Below are positions 1-11,880 of a stretch of 64,000 nt of DNA, in pieces. Every line of letters starts with the position of its first letter. Within the stretch, counting starts at the first letter, position 1. Source of the DNA: Microglena sp. YARC (taxonomy: Eukaryota; Chlorophyta; Chlorophyceae; Chlamydomonadales; Chlamydomonadaceae). The DNA lies in contig CM039464.1 of NCBI GenBank assembly GCA_022414725.1, positions 46,777,957-46,841,956 of the forward strand, written 5' to 3'. The translations under genes were made by a program, and so were the position numbers. The notes beneath the pieces are model-generated. The model searched no databases, was not told the DNA's origin, and was given only the letters and a program-made list of their open reading frames with translations.

Positions 1-2976
1 CAACGCCTTCACTTGGACATCATGGGGCCATTTAATATTAGGGGCTTGCGTGGGGAGTTTTATGTTCTGTGTCTCACTGACCAATACTCTGGCTATGCTG
101 AGGTCTTGTGCTTGAGAACCAGGGATGAAGCTCCCTTAGCAGTTCAAACTACCATCCTCAGATGGATGACTCAGCTGCATGGATTTGTTTTCAAGTGTCT
201 TAGGTCTGACAGGGCTAAGGAATTTATAGTGAAGTGGTTCGAGGATTGGTTAGAATCGGTTGGTGCTGTGCATGAATTGTCCATGGCTTACACTGCTCAG
301 CAGAATGCGACTGTGGAACGGTACAATGGGGTCCTTCAGAACGTAGCTAGGAGCATTCACTTGGAGTCTAAACTCACTAAGTCCTTCTGGCCCTATGCCT
401 TCCTCGCCGCGTGTTACCTACGCAACCGGCTGCCTAATCAGGGTGACAAGACTCCTTATGAGTTGTTCTTTGGGGTTCTACCTGATGTATCGTTATTGCG
501 CGTGTTCGGGTGCCCATGCTATGTTACCTTAGTGAATGGGAAGAAGCGCAATAAGCTTGACGAAAGGGCGTTATCTGGTAGACTGGTTGGGTATTCTCTG
601 GTGAGTAAGGGTTATTTTGTTTGGGTTCCGAAGTTGCGCCAGGTGGTAGAGAGTCGTGATGTGCTCTTCTATGAACAGTTTAGCTATAACTGTATCCCTG
701 GGCTTTTTCCCTATGATGGATCTCAGTATTTTTCTCGCACCCCTGCCGCTATCATCGGTAAAGGGCTTGATACTACTGACAATATCCTGGGCCCTTTACC
801 AACCCCGATTGTTGACCGCTTTACTGGTCATGGGATGACGATGCGTCCCAGGCCAGGTAATGATGGTGCTGTATCGCGTGCGGCGGCATCGGGCCAGGGG
901 GAGTCTGATGTTCCTTCAAGCTCTAATTTATTCGAATCTCAGGGGGTCGCCGGGCCTTCCTCTGCGCCACGTTTCGTCGGTGAAGTCGTAGGATTAGGAC
1001 AGCCTCGGGTCATAGTGGAACCTAGTACAGGTCCACTGCCCACTAGTCGCCACCCCCCGTCCACCTATTCGGATAGCTCGCGGGAGTTGTTGATCACTTC
1101 ACCCCCTGCTATACCTGGTGGTTTATACCGGACCAGGCATTGCGACGATGTGGCCGTCACAGATGATGTGAGTGATGACCTCGAACACTGGTCCGGGTCA
1201 GATACTGCGTATGGCTGGGGTGTTCCAGTGTACCCAGGCTTCGACGATTTAGAGGCAAAGGAGGCCGGCCTTGTTCAACCACGCATGAGTGCTGCGCTGG
1301 GGGCTTTATTACCGGTTACTGCTGATACTGCTGATATCCCCGCTGCCCATGTACAAGTACACTGCTTGTACGTGGGGGCTTTTATTTCTACCTCTACTGA
1401 ACTCTCTTATAAAGCTGCAATGTTACCTACCAACCCAGACAGAGATCTCTGGCTGCAGGCTATGAAGGATGAGATGGCCTCCCTCCATGCTCATGGCACT
1501 TGGGTCCTCACTCCACAGCCTCCTAGGCAGAGGATTCTATCTGGCAGATGGTTATTTGTCAAGAAACATGGGGCTGATGGTTCTTTACGTTTTAAAGCTC
1601 GTTTTGTAGTTCGTGGTTTTCTGCAACGTCCTGGGCTGGACTACCATGATGTATATGCCCCCGTCTCCTCTAAAGCAGGTCTTCGTGTGCTCCTTGCTGC
1701 CATCACTCATAGAAAAATGTTTGTGAGGCAGCTGGACATCAAGACTGCATTCTTGAATGCCAAGCTGGAACCTGGTCTGGACCTGTTCTGCTACCAGCCT
1801 GAGGGCTTTCATGAACTTGGTCCTGACAATGTTCCCCTTGTGTGCAAGCTAATTAAATCTCTTTATGGTTTGAAGCAGGCACCCAGGGCTTGGAGCAAAG
1901 ATGTAAAGCAGGTTTTGGTTGCCCACGGTTTTACCATGTGCAAAGCTGAACCTGCTCTGTATTTCAGGAGGGATTCTACTGGTGGGTGGAGCTATGTCCT
2001 GACCTATGTGGATGAATTTATCTGTGCTTTTAGTGAGCTGCATAGGTATGCCTTGCTGATCAAGGCTATGGAAGCAGCTGGGTGGGAAGTCAAGGAAATG
2101 GGTGTACCTGTCCAGTTCCTTTCATTGGACATGACTTGTACACTTGATTCTGACGGCAGGTGTGTTAAGATCGACCTCTCCCAGCACTCCTACATTGTTG
2201 AGCTGGTGGAGCAGTTTGGTCTCACTGCTGCTACCAAGCCCAAGTTTTCAGTTCCCATGTCCAAGTGCACTGTCACTGATCCTCCTGGAGAACCTCTGGC
2301 CTCTAATAGCCAGTACCTCTCTCTTGTGGGGGCTTTGCTGTACCTGGCTACCTGCACAAGGCCTGATATTTCTTTTGCTGTTAGCTACCTGTCCAGGTTT
2401 TCTGCTCAACCCACTGCCCCCCTGTGGGCTGCAGCCAAGCGCTTGCTTTTGTATTTGAGAGAACATTCCCATCTGGGCCTCACTTACACTCACAGCCCTG
2501 GTTTCTCTTTTACTGTCTTTAGTGACTCATCCTTTGCTGATGATGGGTCTGACAGGAGATCTCAGACTGGCTATGCTGTGCTTGCTGGAGGCTGCCTTGT
2601 GAATTGGATGAGCAAAAGGCAACCCACTGTTGCTGTTAGCTCCAGTGAGGCTGAGTATCAGGCCCTGTCTCAGACTGCCAGGGAGGTGCAATGGTTGAAA
2701 AAGTTGAGAATTGATCTAGGGCTGCCTTGAGACCTGGTCACCATTCAGGGGGACAACTTGGGGTCCTTGAGCTGGGCCAATGACTGTCAGCTGCTCCCTC
2801 GCAACAAGCACATTGATGTCATCCATCACTATATCCAGGAGCTGGTGGAGGATGGCCAGGTGGATGTTGCCTATGTTAACACTAAGGACAACTGTGCTGA
2901 CCCCTTCACCAAGCCCCTTGATCCTATGGTGTTCTGGCGTTTCATTCGCATGTTTGGAATGACTGCTTCTCCTTAA
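1..2976 (+). pseudogene. pol: copia pol (integrase-RT-RNase H), degenerate and partial
   Basis: The frame is open from the window edge to a TGA at 2,728-2,730 and resumes in the same frame to a TAA at 2,974-2,976. The integrase catalytic residues sit in LDIMGP (Asp), RSDRAKEF (Asp) and NATVERYNG (Glu). The RT core starts near 1,440 (DRDLWLQAMKDEM) and includes VRQLDIKTAFLNA and SLYGLKQAPRAW. The metal-binding box reads YVDEF at about 2,008-2,022; the sister element has the normal YVDDF, so the second catalytic Asp is lost here. RNase H has SDSSFADD and SSSEAEYQAL. The TGA replaces a Cys codon of the sister element. I infer that the protein is inactive. Confidence 0.92.
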
Positions 2977-3338
2977 ACCAATTTTTTGGTTACATGTATT
3001 CTAGAATTTTGGTTACATGTATTCTGGAATTTTTGGTTACATTTAGAGTTTCTTTAAGTTATCATTGATTGGCATTAGGTTCCTATTCCCGGATCGGGTT
3101 TTCTATACCGTTGTTACCCGACTTTGATATTTAGTTGTCCTCTTATATCCACTTGGCAAATTTTGGTTCTTTGCCTTGCTTCATACCTTCCCTTACACCC
3201 TTCGGGTTTCATTTGAAGTTTCTCTCGATTTTTATTTTTCGGAGTTCTTTGATTTTTTTTTTTTTTAATTTGTTACATATAGTTCTATGTCACCAGTGCC
3301 ATAGGTGGAGTAGTACTATTGTATGTCACCTGTGTCAT

Positions 3339-3346
3339 AGGTGGAG
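3339..3346 (+). other. Polypurine tract of the first copia element
   Basis: AGGTGGAG lies directly before the 3' LTR. The same sequence precedes the 3' LTR of the nested relative (12,197-12,204). This is the position from which plus-strand DNA synthesis is primed in LTR retrotransposons. Bases 2,977-3,338 are the AT-rich 3' untranslated stretch and have no gene. Confidence 0.6.
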
Positions 3347-3670
3347 TATCAGCATGTATAGCGGTGCTCTCACGCGTTTTATGACTTGGTGACTACTTAT
3401 GTACTCCCTTAGAACTATCGGCTCTCCTGAGCCAGCTTCCCGTGGGACTGAGTCATCTTGAGATGACTCAGTGGCAGCTTCCTGTCACCTACGTCTCCGG
3501 TCTGATCTGTACCCTGTTAGGTTCCTGTCTACCGCCTCCTTTCACCACAGGTGCCCCTTTATGGGTCTCCTGTGTCTGTAACGTTATCCTTGTCTCCGTG
3601 TATAGATTGGTGCGTCTGTTCCGCTGCTTTAATCTACTGTCCACTCTACCGGAGTGATTTCAAGCTGATA
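3347..3670 (+). repeat. 3' LTR of the first copia element
   Basis: It aligns with the 394-bp LTR pair at 5,665-6,058 and 12,205-12,598. They share the start (TATCAGCATG here, TGTCAGCATG there), a long internal block (TTTTATGACTTGGTGACTAC) and the end AGCTGATA. It is about 324 bp, so shorter and clearly diverged. The 5' partner is outside the window. Confidence 0.8.
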
Positions 3671-3742
3671 ATCGGTGTGAAAAGCCGTTCTCCAGGCAAC
3701 ACACGCTGACCTATCTGGCCGCAAATTTCTTACATCGCGTTA

Positions 3743-3764
3743 GGGGTAGGTCACACTGCTCTTG
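3743..3764 (+). repeat. Left terminal inverted repeat of the Harbinger element
   Basis: This sequence is the exact reverse complement of 12,799-12,820, 22 bp in all. It is preceded by TTA. Confidence 0.85.
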
Positions 3765-3950
3765 CTTTTGATCGATTTAGCTTTTGCTTTTGGTCCGATT
3801 TTGGTCCGATTTTGGTGGGGACCAAAAGCGACCAAAATCGGACCAAAAGCGTGCCAAAAGCTAAATCGAAAGCAAAATCTGGTCTTTGAGACAATTTATT
3901 GATCCGGTTTTGCTTCCGATTTTGCTTTTGGTCAGGTACTTAAATACAGT
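3765..3950. repeat. Subterminal inverted repeats of the Harbinger element
   Basis: Copies of GCTTTTGGTCCGATTTTGGT face copies of their own inverse across a short spacer near 3,817, so the DNA could fold into a long hairpin. The same motif set recurs at 12,600-12,798 inside the right end. Subterminal motifs of this kind are often transposase binding sites; that role is inferred. Confidence 0.65.
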
Positions 3951-3973
3951 AGTATAGCTGATTTTTTTCAAGT

Positions 3974-4663
3974 CTAAAAGCTGTTATGTTTTTGAACTGA
4001 TGACAATTTTTTGACAGCCCCCAAAGTGCCGATGCCTTCAAAAAATGTCATACCCATCATCGCATTGACCCCTCCAAAAATGTTGGCAATCATGAGAGTG
4101 GTCTGCCGGTTCATCTCTGACATGTGTGTCATCATCTTCAACCGGTTTTCACTCTTCTCCCTCCTCTCTCTATCCTCCCTTTCTCTCTCCTCCCTCCTCC
4201 CCTGCCTCCTCTCCTCCCTCCTCTCATCATACAGCCTCTGCTCCTCCTTCCTCTCTATTTCTCTGTCCTCCTTCGACTTCTCCCTCCTATCATCCCTAGC
4301 CTGCCTAGTCTGGTCTTGGGACAGCAAAATGCTTTGGAAACTACGCACAGCCCCAGACCCAGTGCCCGGTTTGGAGGATGTGTGAACAGGGTTTTGCGTG
4401 GGGTGTGGGGCCTTGTCAGGTGATCTCACCTTCCCATCATCCTCCTCCTCTACAGGCCTAATGGCCTTGCTACTCTTCCGTGATATCACTTTCCCCACTC
4501 CCTCAGAGCACGTCCCCTGGGGTAGCTCCGAGCCATCAAACACACCAACTCCTAGGGGACATAACGTCGAATGGGTCTTGAAGAGTTCCACCCACAGCCC
4601 CAAATGCATCCACCCTTTCTTTTCAAGGGACATGGCCTCTAAGTCCTTCAACTCAAGTGCCAT
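3974..4663 (-). pseudogene. Harbinger second protein (Myb/SANT partner), C-terminal part
   Basis: The 229-residue open frame begins with a globular stretch and ends with a strongly charged, probably coiled-coil region of about 60 residues (pattern RREERRQGRREERERED). Many Harbinger elements encode a second protein with an N-terminal Myb-like DNA-binding domain that carries the transposase into the nucleus and onto the ends. Here only the part after that domain remains. Its 5' end meets the 5' end of the transposase fragment within about 20 bp, so one deletion probably removed both N-termini. The family assignment rests on context more than on sequence. Confidence 0.55.
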
Positions 4664-4683
4664 GCCAGTGACACCCTCTCTCA

Positions 4684-5136
4684 GTTGGCGATGGTGCCTT
4701 TAAGTTGACAGAGCACCTCATGAAGTGTTATGAGGTGGGCAACCCTACACCTGCCCAGTTCAACTTCAACTATGCTTTGATTAGAACAAGGCGGGTTGTT
4801 GAGTGTGCATTCGGTAGACTGAAGGGTCGATTTAGGCTACTGTACAGTACACGTCTTCGAGACCCTGTCACTGCGGTCAAAGTTTCTCGGATATGCTGTG
4901 CCTTGCACAACTTCTTGGAGCGCAGGCATCCTTATCCTCAAGACATGCAGACGGAACCTGTTGTTCCCTCTGATATCAACACAGTCAATTGGGAACCTGG
5001 TACCATGGGTGCATCTGGTCACAAGAGGAACTTGCTAGCTTCCTACATGGAGAGGGTGCTCGGGGTTGAGCCCGTAACCTACACACACGCACAGTTGGGA
5101 AACCTTTTTCATGGCCCACTCGGATTTGAGGGATAG
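4684..5136 (+). pseudogene. Harbinger DDE transposase, C-terminal half
   Basis: The frame opens with VGDGAF, the conserved block carrying the second catalytic Asp of the DDE_Tnp_4 family. It continues through FNYALIRTRRVVECAFGRLKGRF, quoted here in parts: the Glu of VECAFGRLKG is the third catalytic residue. The first Asp and the helix-turn-helix region that should lie upstream are missing. About 150 residues remain of the usual 350-450. The sequence is otherwise open to its stop at 5,134-5,136. I read it as a truncated, non-functional transposase. Confidence 0.82.
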
Positions 5137-5664
5137 CAGGCACCATCCTCGTTCTGACCTAGAAACTTACCTAGAAACCTAGGCTGCCCAGGCCCCGGTT
5201 TCTAGGTCAGTCAGTGCCAGTCCAGGGGGCAGCCTATGACATGTCTAGGTCAGTGTGTGACAGTCCAGGGGTAAGCCAAATAGGCTGACAGACTTGCCCA
5301 ACCGTGACAAGAAGTGCTGAAAGAAAAAGCGTTGAAAAAGCTGAGTAGGCGGTTGCTTGACAGCACACACCTAATGATCATGTGCAAGCCCAATAGGCTG
5401 AAGAGACATCCCCAATAGCGAGAGAGAGTTGGATGATTTCGTATTTTTTATACAATTTATGGAACATGTTCCTTCTCATTTGCAGCAATTTGGGACATAT
5501 CTCAACACAATATCAGCTTGCGACTGTGCCGCACCCGCTGAAAAATTTGAAGACTAGAAGCAACAATAATTGAGAATTGGATAAGAAAAGGTATGAGTGA
5601 AACAACGAAGATTCGGAAAAGATAACTACAGAAAACATTATAAAGTTCCAGAAAAAATCCGGAC
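5137..5664. other. Harbinger interior without genes
   Basis: This is non-coding DNA between the transposase stop and the copia insertion. At 5,160-5,290 the phrase CCTAGAAACCTAGG and the words GTCAGTCAGTG and CAGTCCAGGGG recur as short imperfect repeats. No open frame of note is present. Confidence 0.5.
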
Positions 5665-6058
5665 TGTCAGCATGAATTGCGGTGCTCTCAAGCGTTTTAT
5701 GACTTGGTGACTACTTATGTACTCCCTTAGAACTATCGGACCTGATAGCTTCCCATAGTGATAGCTTCCCGTAGAACTGAGTCATCCTTTAGTGACTCAG
5801 TGTCAGCTTCCTATTGACTGCCTGTCTCTCTGTGTCTTATCGGTCTCTCCCTGACATGTCCTGTGTTAAACGGTGTCAGGGTGACAAGTTCCGGGCTTAG
5901 GGTCTATTCAGGTTACAGGCATCCACTTCGCCCACCGCTGGTGTCCTTTAGTGTACGTCCTTGCTTGTAACGTTATTCTCGTCTCTGTGTATAGATTGGC
6001 GCGTCTGTCTCCGCTGCATACATCTCTGTCCACTCTTAGAAGTGCTTAATAGCTGATA
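5665..6058 (+). repeat. 5' LTR of the nested copia element
   Basis: It runs from TGTCAGCATG to AGCTGATA and matches 12,205-12,598 at about 99%. The ends are TG and TA, not the usual TG and CA. Confidence 0.93.
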
Positions 6059-6068
6059 GGTTATGGGC
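6059..6068 (+). promoter_or_regulatory. Primer binding site, half-tRNA initiator Met type
   Basis: GGTTATGGGC begins at the first base after the 5' LTR. It is complementary to the anticodon region of eukaryotic initiator tRNA-Met (GCCCAUAACC), not to its 3' end. Drosophila copia and yeast Ty5 prime in this way with a cleaved initiator tRNA. The match and its exact position make this use likely. Confidence 0.7.
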
Positions 6069-8176
6069 TTCATCTCGATCTACCACTGCTTTATAATGCA
6101 ACTTCCGCGTGGGCCTCCTGCCAGCTTCGAAAAGCTAACCCCACAGAATGGTTTGTCTTGGTCGCGCGGTATGGAGAGCGTCATTGTATCCAATGGCTGC
6201 GACCGCATTCTTCCGTTCAAGACTCGTGTTCCCACTGATTGGCTTGATGATTGCGCGCCAGCGGCCTCTGCTGCCTTAGATGAGTCTTCTTCCGCCATCA
6301 TGGAAGACATCCCCCCCTACCAAACCTCCATTTCTCTCCCTCCTTCTCCTCTTGTCCAACGCCTCCTTCCTGAGGTAGAGGATATTCTGATGCGTCTATG
6401 CTGCGTCTCGACTCAGATCATCAAATACAAGTCTTCTCCTCCGCCTCCTGATGCCCGTTTTGAGTATGACAATGCTGATCTGGCTCGCCATAAGCATGAA
6501 GATGGCTACTACACTGAGGATGACGATGACGACGAAGAGGAAGACCTACAGAGTGCGCGGAGTGGTGACTTCGGTGGAGTCACACCTTCCACTGCCACTC
6601 GTGTTTTTGAGTCTCCGGGGTTTGAGCACCAGTCGGCTCCTCCTCCTCCTCCTCCTCCTCCTGTCTACAAGCCTCCGACTGCTCCTCCGCATCCACACGC
6701 GGTCTCGTGAGACTGCTGCTGCTGCCTCGAGTGTCCACAGCGATGCTGCTGGCCCCTCCCTGAATCCACCTCCACCTCCACCGGTGGAGCAGCCTCCTGC
6801 CCCTTCTCCTTTTCCTCCCCCCCTGCCCTACTACCCGAATCGCTCGCTGGGATGCTTATCCTGGGAGCACCTGCTTGATGGCTCCACACCTTCGCGCATG
6901 GATGTGCGGAGTTGCCGCCAAATTCGCCAGGCGCAGAAAGCTGGTGACTCCTTGGACCGCACTTTGTACGGTAGGATGGATCAGGCTGCCACTCGGGCTA
7001 ATCTAGATACGAAGGGGCGGGCTAGGCGAGTGATGGTGTTCTCTGAGTTGGGTCATGCATGCCGTGCTTATCTGGGGCCTGTGCAGGCAGGGATTGACTA
7101 CCCCCCTCCTGGTGGTGCTACCTTTTGGTGGATTGGGAGTTCGAAATGCAAATCTACGCAAGTACCAGTTTGCCAAAGTTCCTCTCAGCTTTGTACCTCC
7201 TAGGCCAGATTTTGAGCTACTCGTAAATGTTGCGAGTTCTTTGGATGAGATTGAGAACCTTGATGACCAGCGTGCATATGATGCTGGCATCGCTGCCGAG
7301 TACTTTCTGTCGGTTCGCGCTATGTATGATGCCACGCCGTTTTCGCCTGTTGCCTCACCACCTGCCTCTCCTAGTCAGACTCGTGTAGATCCTGCACTGT
7401 TAGGATTTAGTACCCTGCCCCTTGCACGCCAGAAGTTCATGTGTCTCACCATGATGCTCGCGCACATGACGGAACCGATGGTACAGGTGTATCAGGATTT
7501 TGCTACACCTCGCGATATCTTACTGCATATCAAGAGGCAGCATTCTGATGCCCTTGCTGCTCGGGTTCCCCTCATGCTTGTTGAGCTTCGTAGTGTGACC
7601 ATGAACAACTCTGAACCCGTGGATGTGTTCTTTCGCAGGGTGCGGCAGTTGTGCACTGATCTTCGCAGTGCGGGATACCCGCAGCCGCAGCGTCACGCGA
7701 TGCACACTATAATCAATGGCATCACTCACCCTCGATTCGATTCGCTGCGCCTCCAGTTTGGCTTTGAGTTGTACCAGAACAAGACCGTAGACTACTGGTC
7801 TTGTCTTGATGCTTATAGATCGTTAGATTTCTTAAATGTGTCTCTCCCCAGGTCTGATCCAAGGCATCCTGGCTGGTCCCGCGACCCTCCCCAGATCCCT
7901 GCTAATGCTGCTTTCCAGCGGGGCAAGGGATCTGGTTCTCAGAGTTCCGGGGGCACCAAGAGGCGCTTGGATTGCACTTGGGGACCCTGTCGTTCGAAAA
8001 CGAGCCACTCGGAAGACCGCTGCTTTACAAAGTATCCGGAACTCAGAAAGGCCAAGGGACGTGCACCTGGTTCTGAACCGGTGCCCGTAGCTTTGGCCCT
8101 TCCAGGGTCGCTTGCACGTAAGCAGCTGTCGTCCTTGCAGGCTCAGATCGATGGGTACGCCATTTCAAAGAACTAG
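6063..8176 (+). pseudogene. gag: copia gag, apparent two frameshifts
   Basis: The protein runs through three frames: 6,063-about 6,700, then about 6,700-7,130, then 7,130-8,176. The joins are smooth in sense, which suggests two single-base indels. The N-terminal third is acidic (a D/E run at about 6,515-6,545) and then proline-rich. The middle and C-terminal part resemble a copia-type Gag core (LTDLRSAGYP, MHTIINGI). A degenerate zinc knuckle (CTWGPC then HSEDRC) lies near 7,975-8,025. The start is uncertain: the first ATG, 6,063, overlaps the primer binding site, and the ATG at 6,171 is an alternative. Confidence 0.8.
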
Positions 8177-8229
8177 GAGGTAAGCTCTGTCCTATTTTCT
8201 TGCACGACTAAGTTCTCAAACATTTGCAG
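8155..8229 (+). other. Possible 75-nt intron at the gag-pol junction
   Basis: Gag ends at a TAG at 8,174-8,176 and pol is in another frame. A GTACGC donor at 8,155 and a TTTGCAG acceptor ending at 8,229 would remove the stop and join the two frames without a break (QIDG to PSLSEG). A second donor, GGTAAG at about 8,179, uses the same acceptor but does not restore the frame. Splicing as a means to set the gag to pol ratio is known from Drosophila copia, though there it removes pol. This is inference only. Confidence 0.4.
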
Positions 8230-11200
8230 CCCAAGTCTTTCTGAAGGTATCTGGCAAGTGGACTCGGGAGCTGGGATGTCAATCACAGGTGATAGGTCGT
8301 TGTTCACTGTGTTTGAATCCTCTGCTGTTGGGCCTGCAGTTCGATTTGCTGATGGGGTGATTCAACGGTCAGAGGGTATGGGGTCCATTGTGTTATGTAG
8401 TGATTGGTTACCAACATCAATCACCTTAACCAATGTTCTATACATACCCCACTGTCCAGTAAATCTCCTGTCCGTACATGCTGTGGCTCATTCCCTCCAC
8501 TGCAAGATTGCTTTTGATAGTATTAGTTGTACTGCCACTCAGGGCTCTTCTGTGCTCTGGTCCTTTCCTGCTTCCAGTGATGGTGTGTATAAGTTTGCAT
8601 GTAGGCCTTGTCACACCTCCAGTCGTTGTTTGAGGGTTGCTGAATATTATCCAGCTTTTGCACTTGATGTTGATGAGGACGGTGGAGTTATTATCCCTAC
8701 CACTCCTGCATGGTTGTGGCATAGGCGACTGGGTCATCCCGGTTATGATGCCTTGCACAACCTTGTCAAGCGTGGTATGGTTAAGAACTTACCCCTCAGC
8801 CTTCATCAAGTACAAAAGATGGGTAAGATCCCATGTGATGCTTGTCAAAAGGCTAAGGGAAAGCGTCTCCCTTTTCCTAAAGAAAGCATGACTGAGGTCC
8901 TTGCACCCCTCCAACGCCTTCACTTGGATATCATGGGACCGGTTCATATTAGGGGTCTTCGTGGGGAGTTTTATATCTTGTGCCTTGTAGACCAATTCTC
9001 TGGCTATGCTGAGGTATTGTGCTTGAGGACCAAGGATGAAGCTCCCTTAGCAGTCCAGACTATCATCCTCAGATGGTCAAATCAGCTGCAGGGGTTTGCC
9101 TTTAAGTGTCTGAGATCTGACAGGGCTAAAGAGTTTATAGTTAAATGGTTCGAGGATTGGTTAGAATCGGTTGGGGCAGTACATGAGTTGTCTTTGGCAT
9201 ACACTGCACAGCAGAATGCAACTGTGGAAAGGTATAATGGGGTCCTTCAGAATATAGCTAGGAGTATCCACTTGGAGTCTAAGCTTACTAAGTCCTTTTG
9301 GCCCTATGCCTTCCTGGCTGCTTGTTACCTTAGAAACCGTCTGCCTAACCAGGGACGCAAGACACCCTTTGAGTTGTTTTATGGGGTGAAACCTGATGTG
9401 TCCTTATTACGTGTGTTTGGATGCCCCTGCTATGTTACTCTAGTCAATGGGAAGAAACGTAATAAGCTAGACGAAAGGGCGTTATCTGGTAGACTGGTTG
9501 GGTATTCTCTGGTGAGTAAGGGTTATTTTGTTTGGGTTCCTAAGTTGCGCCAGGTAGTAGAGAGTCGTGATGTACTCTTCTATGAGCAGTTTGATCATAA
9601 CTGCATTCCTGGGCTAACTCCCTATGATAGGTCGCCATATGTCTCTAGCATCCCTGCCGCCATCAACGGACACATGCCTGAGGTTGCGGTTGATTACCTA
9701 GACCCTTTGTCTTCCCCAATTGTTGACCACTGTCCTGGCCATAGGATGACTCTGCGACCTAGGTCGGGGGCCAGTGGTACTGTTTTGCGTGAGAACACAC
9801 TGGGCGGGCGAGTTTCTGCGGCTCCTACGGACAAAATCTTAGCCGAATCTCAGGGGTCGCCAGGCCCTCCTCTGCGTCACATTCCGTCGGTGAAGTCGTT
9901 GGATTTACACCAACTCAGACCATAGTGGATCCTTTGTTAGATCCATTGCCTACTAGTCATCATACTCCCATCATCACTGATAGCTCGATGGAGTTGGTGA
10001 ACGCTTCACCTCCTGCCGTCTCTGATAGATTACTCAGGAGTCCGGGTGATGATGTAGCCGTTGCAGATGATGCAAGTGATGATCTTGAACCGTGGTCAGG
10101 CTCCGATACTGCGTATGGCTGGGGTGTTCCGGTCGACCCAGGCTTCGTTGATTTAGAGGCAAAGAAGGCCGGCCCTGTTCAACCAGGCAGTAGTTCTGCA
10201 CTGGGGGCTTTACTAATGGTTACTGCTGATACTGCTGATACCCCCGCTGCCCATGTACAAGTAAACTGCTTGTACGTGGGAGCATCTGTTGCATCCACCA
10301 CTGAACTGACCTACAAAGCTGCCATGTTGCATACCAACCCTGACAGGGATCAATGGCTTCTTGCCATGAAGGATGAGATGGCTTCCCTTCATGCCCATGG
10401 TACATGGGTTCTCACTCCACAGCCTCGTAAGCAGAAGATCCTGTCTGGCAGGTGGTTATTTGTGAAGAAGATTGGTGTTGATGGTACTATACGCTTCAAG
10501 GCACGTTTTGTGGTCCGTGGTTTTCTGCAGCGTCCTGGGCTGGATTTTCATGATGTATATGCCCCTGTCTCCTCCAAAGCAGGTCTTAGGGTGCTCCTGG
10601 CTGCCATCACTCATAGGAAGATGTTTGTTCGGCAGCTAGACATCAAGACTGCATTCCTAAATGCCAAGCTGGAGCCTGGTCTGGACCTGTACTGCCACCA
10701 GCCTGAGGGCTTTAGGCACCTTGGTCCTAACGGTGTTCCACTTGTCTGCAAACTGATCAAGTCCCTTTATGGATTGAAGCAGGCACCCAGAGCTTGGAGT
10801 AGGGATGTCAAGCGGGTTCTGGTTGCTCATGGCTTTACTATGTGCAAGGCAGAACCTGCTCTGTACTTTAGGAAGGATTCTGATGGTGGGTGGAGCTATG
10901 TCCTGACCTATGTTGATGACTTTATCTGTGCTTTTAGTGAGCTGGATAGGTATGTGTTGCTGATCCAGGCAATGGAAGCAGCTGGCTGGGAGGTCAAAGA
11001 GATGGGTGTTCCAATTCAGTTCCTCTCTTTGGACATGGATGTTACCCTTGACTCTGAAAGCAGGTGTGTTCAGATCAATCTCTCTCAGCACACCTACATT
11101 GTTGATCTGGTGGAGCAGTTTGGTCTTACTGCTGCTGCCCCACCCAAGTTTGCTGCTCCCATGGCCAAATCCACTGTTTCTGACGCCCCTGGAGATCCCC

Positions 11201-11880
11201 TGCCGTCTAATAGCCAGTACCTCTCTCTTGTATGTGCTTTGCTATACCTGGCCACTTGCACCAGGCCTGATATTTCCTTTGCTGTTAGCTATTTATCCAG
11301 GTTCTCTGCTCACCCTACAGTCCCTCTCTGGGGGGCTGTCAAACGGTTACTCTTGTATTTGAGAACACATTCTCACCTGGGTCTCACTTACACCCACAGC
11401 CCTGATTTCACTTTTGCTGTCTTTAGTGACTCATCTTATGCTGATGATGGGTCTGACAGGAGATCTCAGACTGGCTTTGCAGTTCTAGCTGGTGGGTGCA
11501 TTGTTAACTGGATGAGCAAGCGACAGCCTACTGTTGCTATTAGCTCTAGTGAGGCTGAGTATCAGGCCCTGTCCCAGGCTGCCAGGGAGGTCCAATGGTT
11601 GAAGAAATTGAGGGTGGATCTGGGTCTGCCTTGTGCTTTGGTTACAATTCAGGGTAACAACTTAGGTTCCATGAGTTGGGCCACTGACTGGCAGCTTCTG
11701 CCTCGCAGCAAGCACATTGATGTTATTCATCACTACATCAAGGAGCTGGTGGAGGATGGCCAACTGGCTGTTGCCTATGTTAACACTGTGGATAACTGTG
11801 CTGACCCCTTCACCAAGCCCCTTGATCCTGCTGTTTTCTGGCGGTTTGTCCGTATGCTTGGAATGACCGCTACTTCTTAG
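8230..11880 (+). pseudogene. pol: copia pol (protease-integrase-RT-RNase H), one frameshift
   Basis: The protease active site is in QVDSGAGMS near 8,255. The gag-pre-integrase zinc motif follows (WHRRLGHPGYD, then CDACQKAKG). Integrase has Asp in LHLDIMGP, Asp in LRSDRAKEF and Glu in NATVERYNG. RT has an intact YVDDF box near 10,910-10,925, and RNase H ends with ADPFTKPLDP and the stop at 11,878-11,880. The frame changes near 9,853-9,856: this copy has four G where the related element near 940 has five, so the break is a one-base deletion or a homopolymer error. The rest of the protein is open. Confidence 0.93.

Larger units (their letters stand above)
1..3670 (+). mobile_element. Ty1/copia LTR retrotransposon, 5' part outside the window
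   Basis: The domain order integrase, reverse transcriptase, RNase H is that of Ty1/copia elements. The window opens inside the integrase catalytic core, so the 5' LTR, gag and protease are not seen. The 3' LTR ends at 3,670. The pol protein is close to that of the nested element at 5,665-12,598, so both belong to one family. This copy looks dead: it has a nonsense codon in RNase H and an altered reverse transcriptase active site. Confidence 0.93.

Noticed and set aside
656..838. Small frames inside the copia pol genes, such as 656-838, 1,585-2,043 (minus) and 10,657-11,091 (minus)
   Set aside because: They are shadows of pol in other frames.
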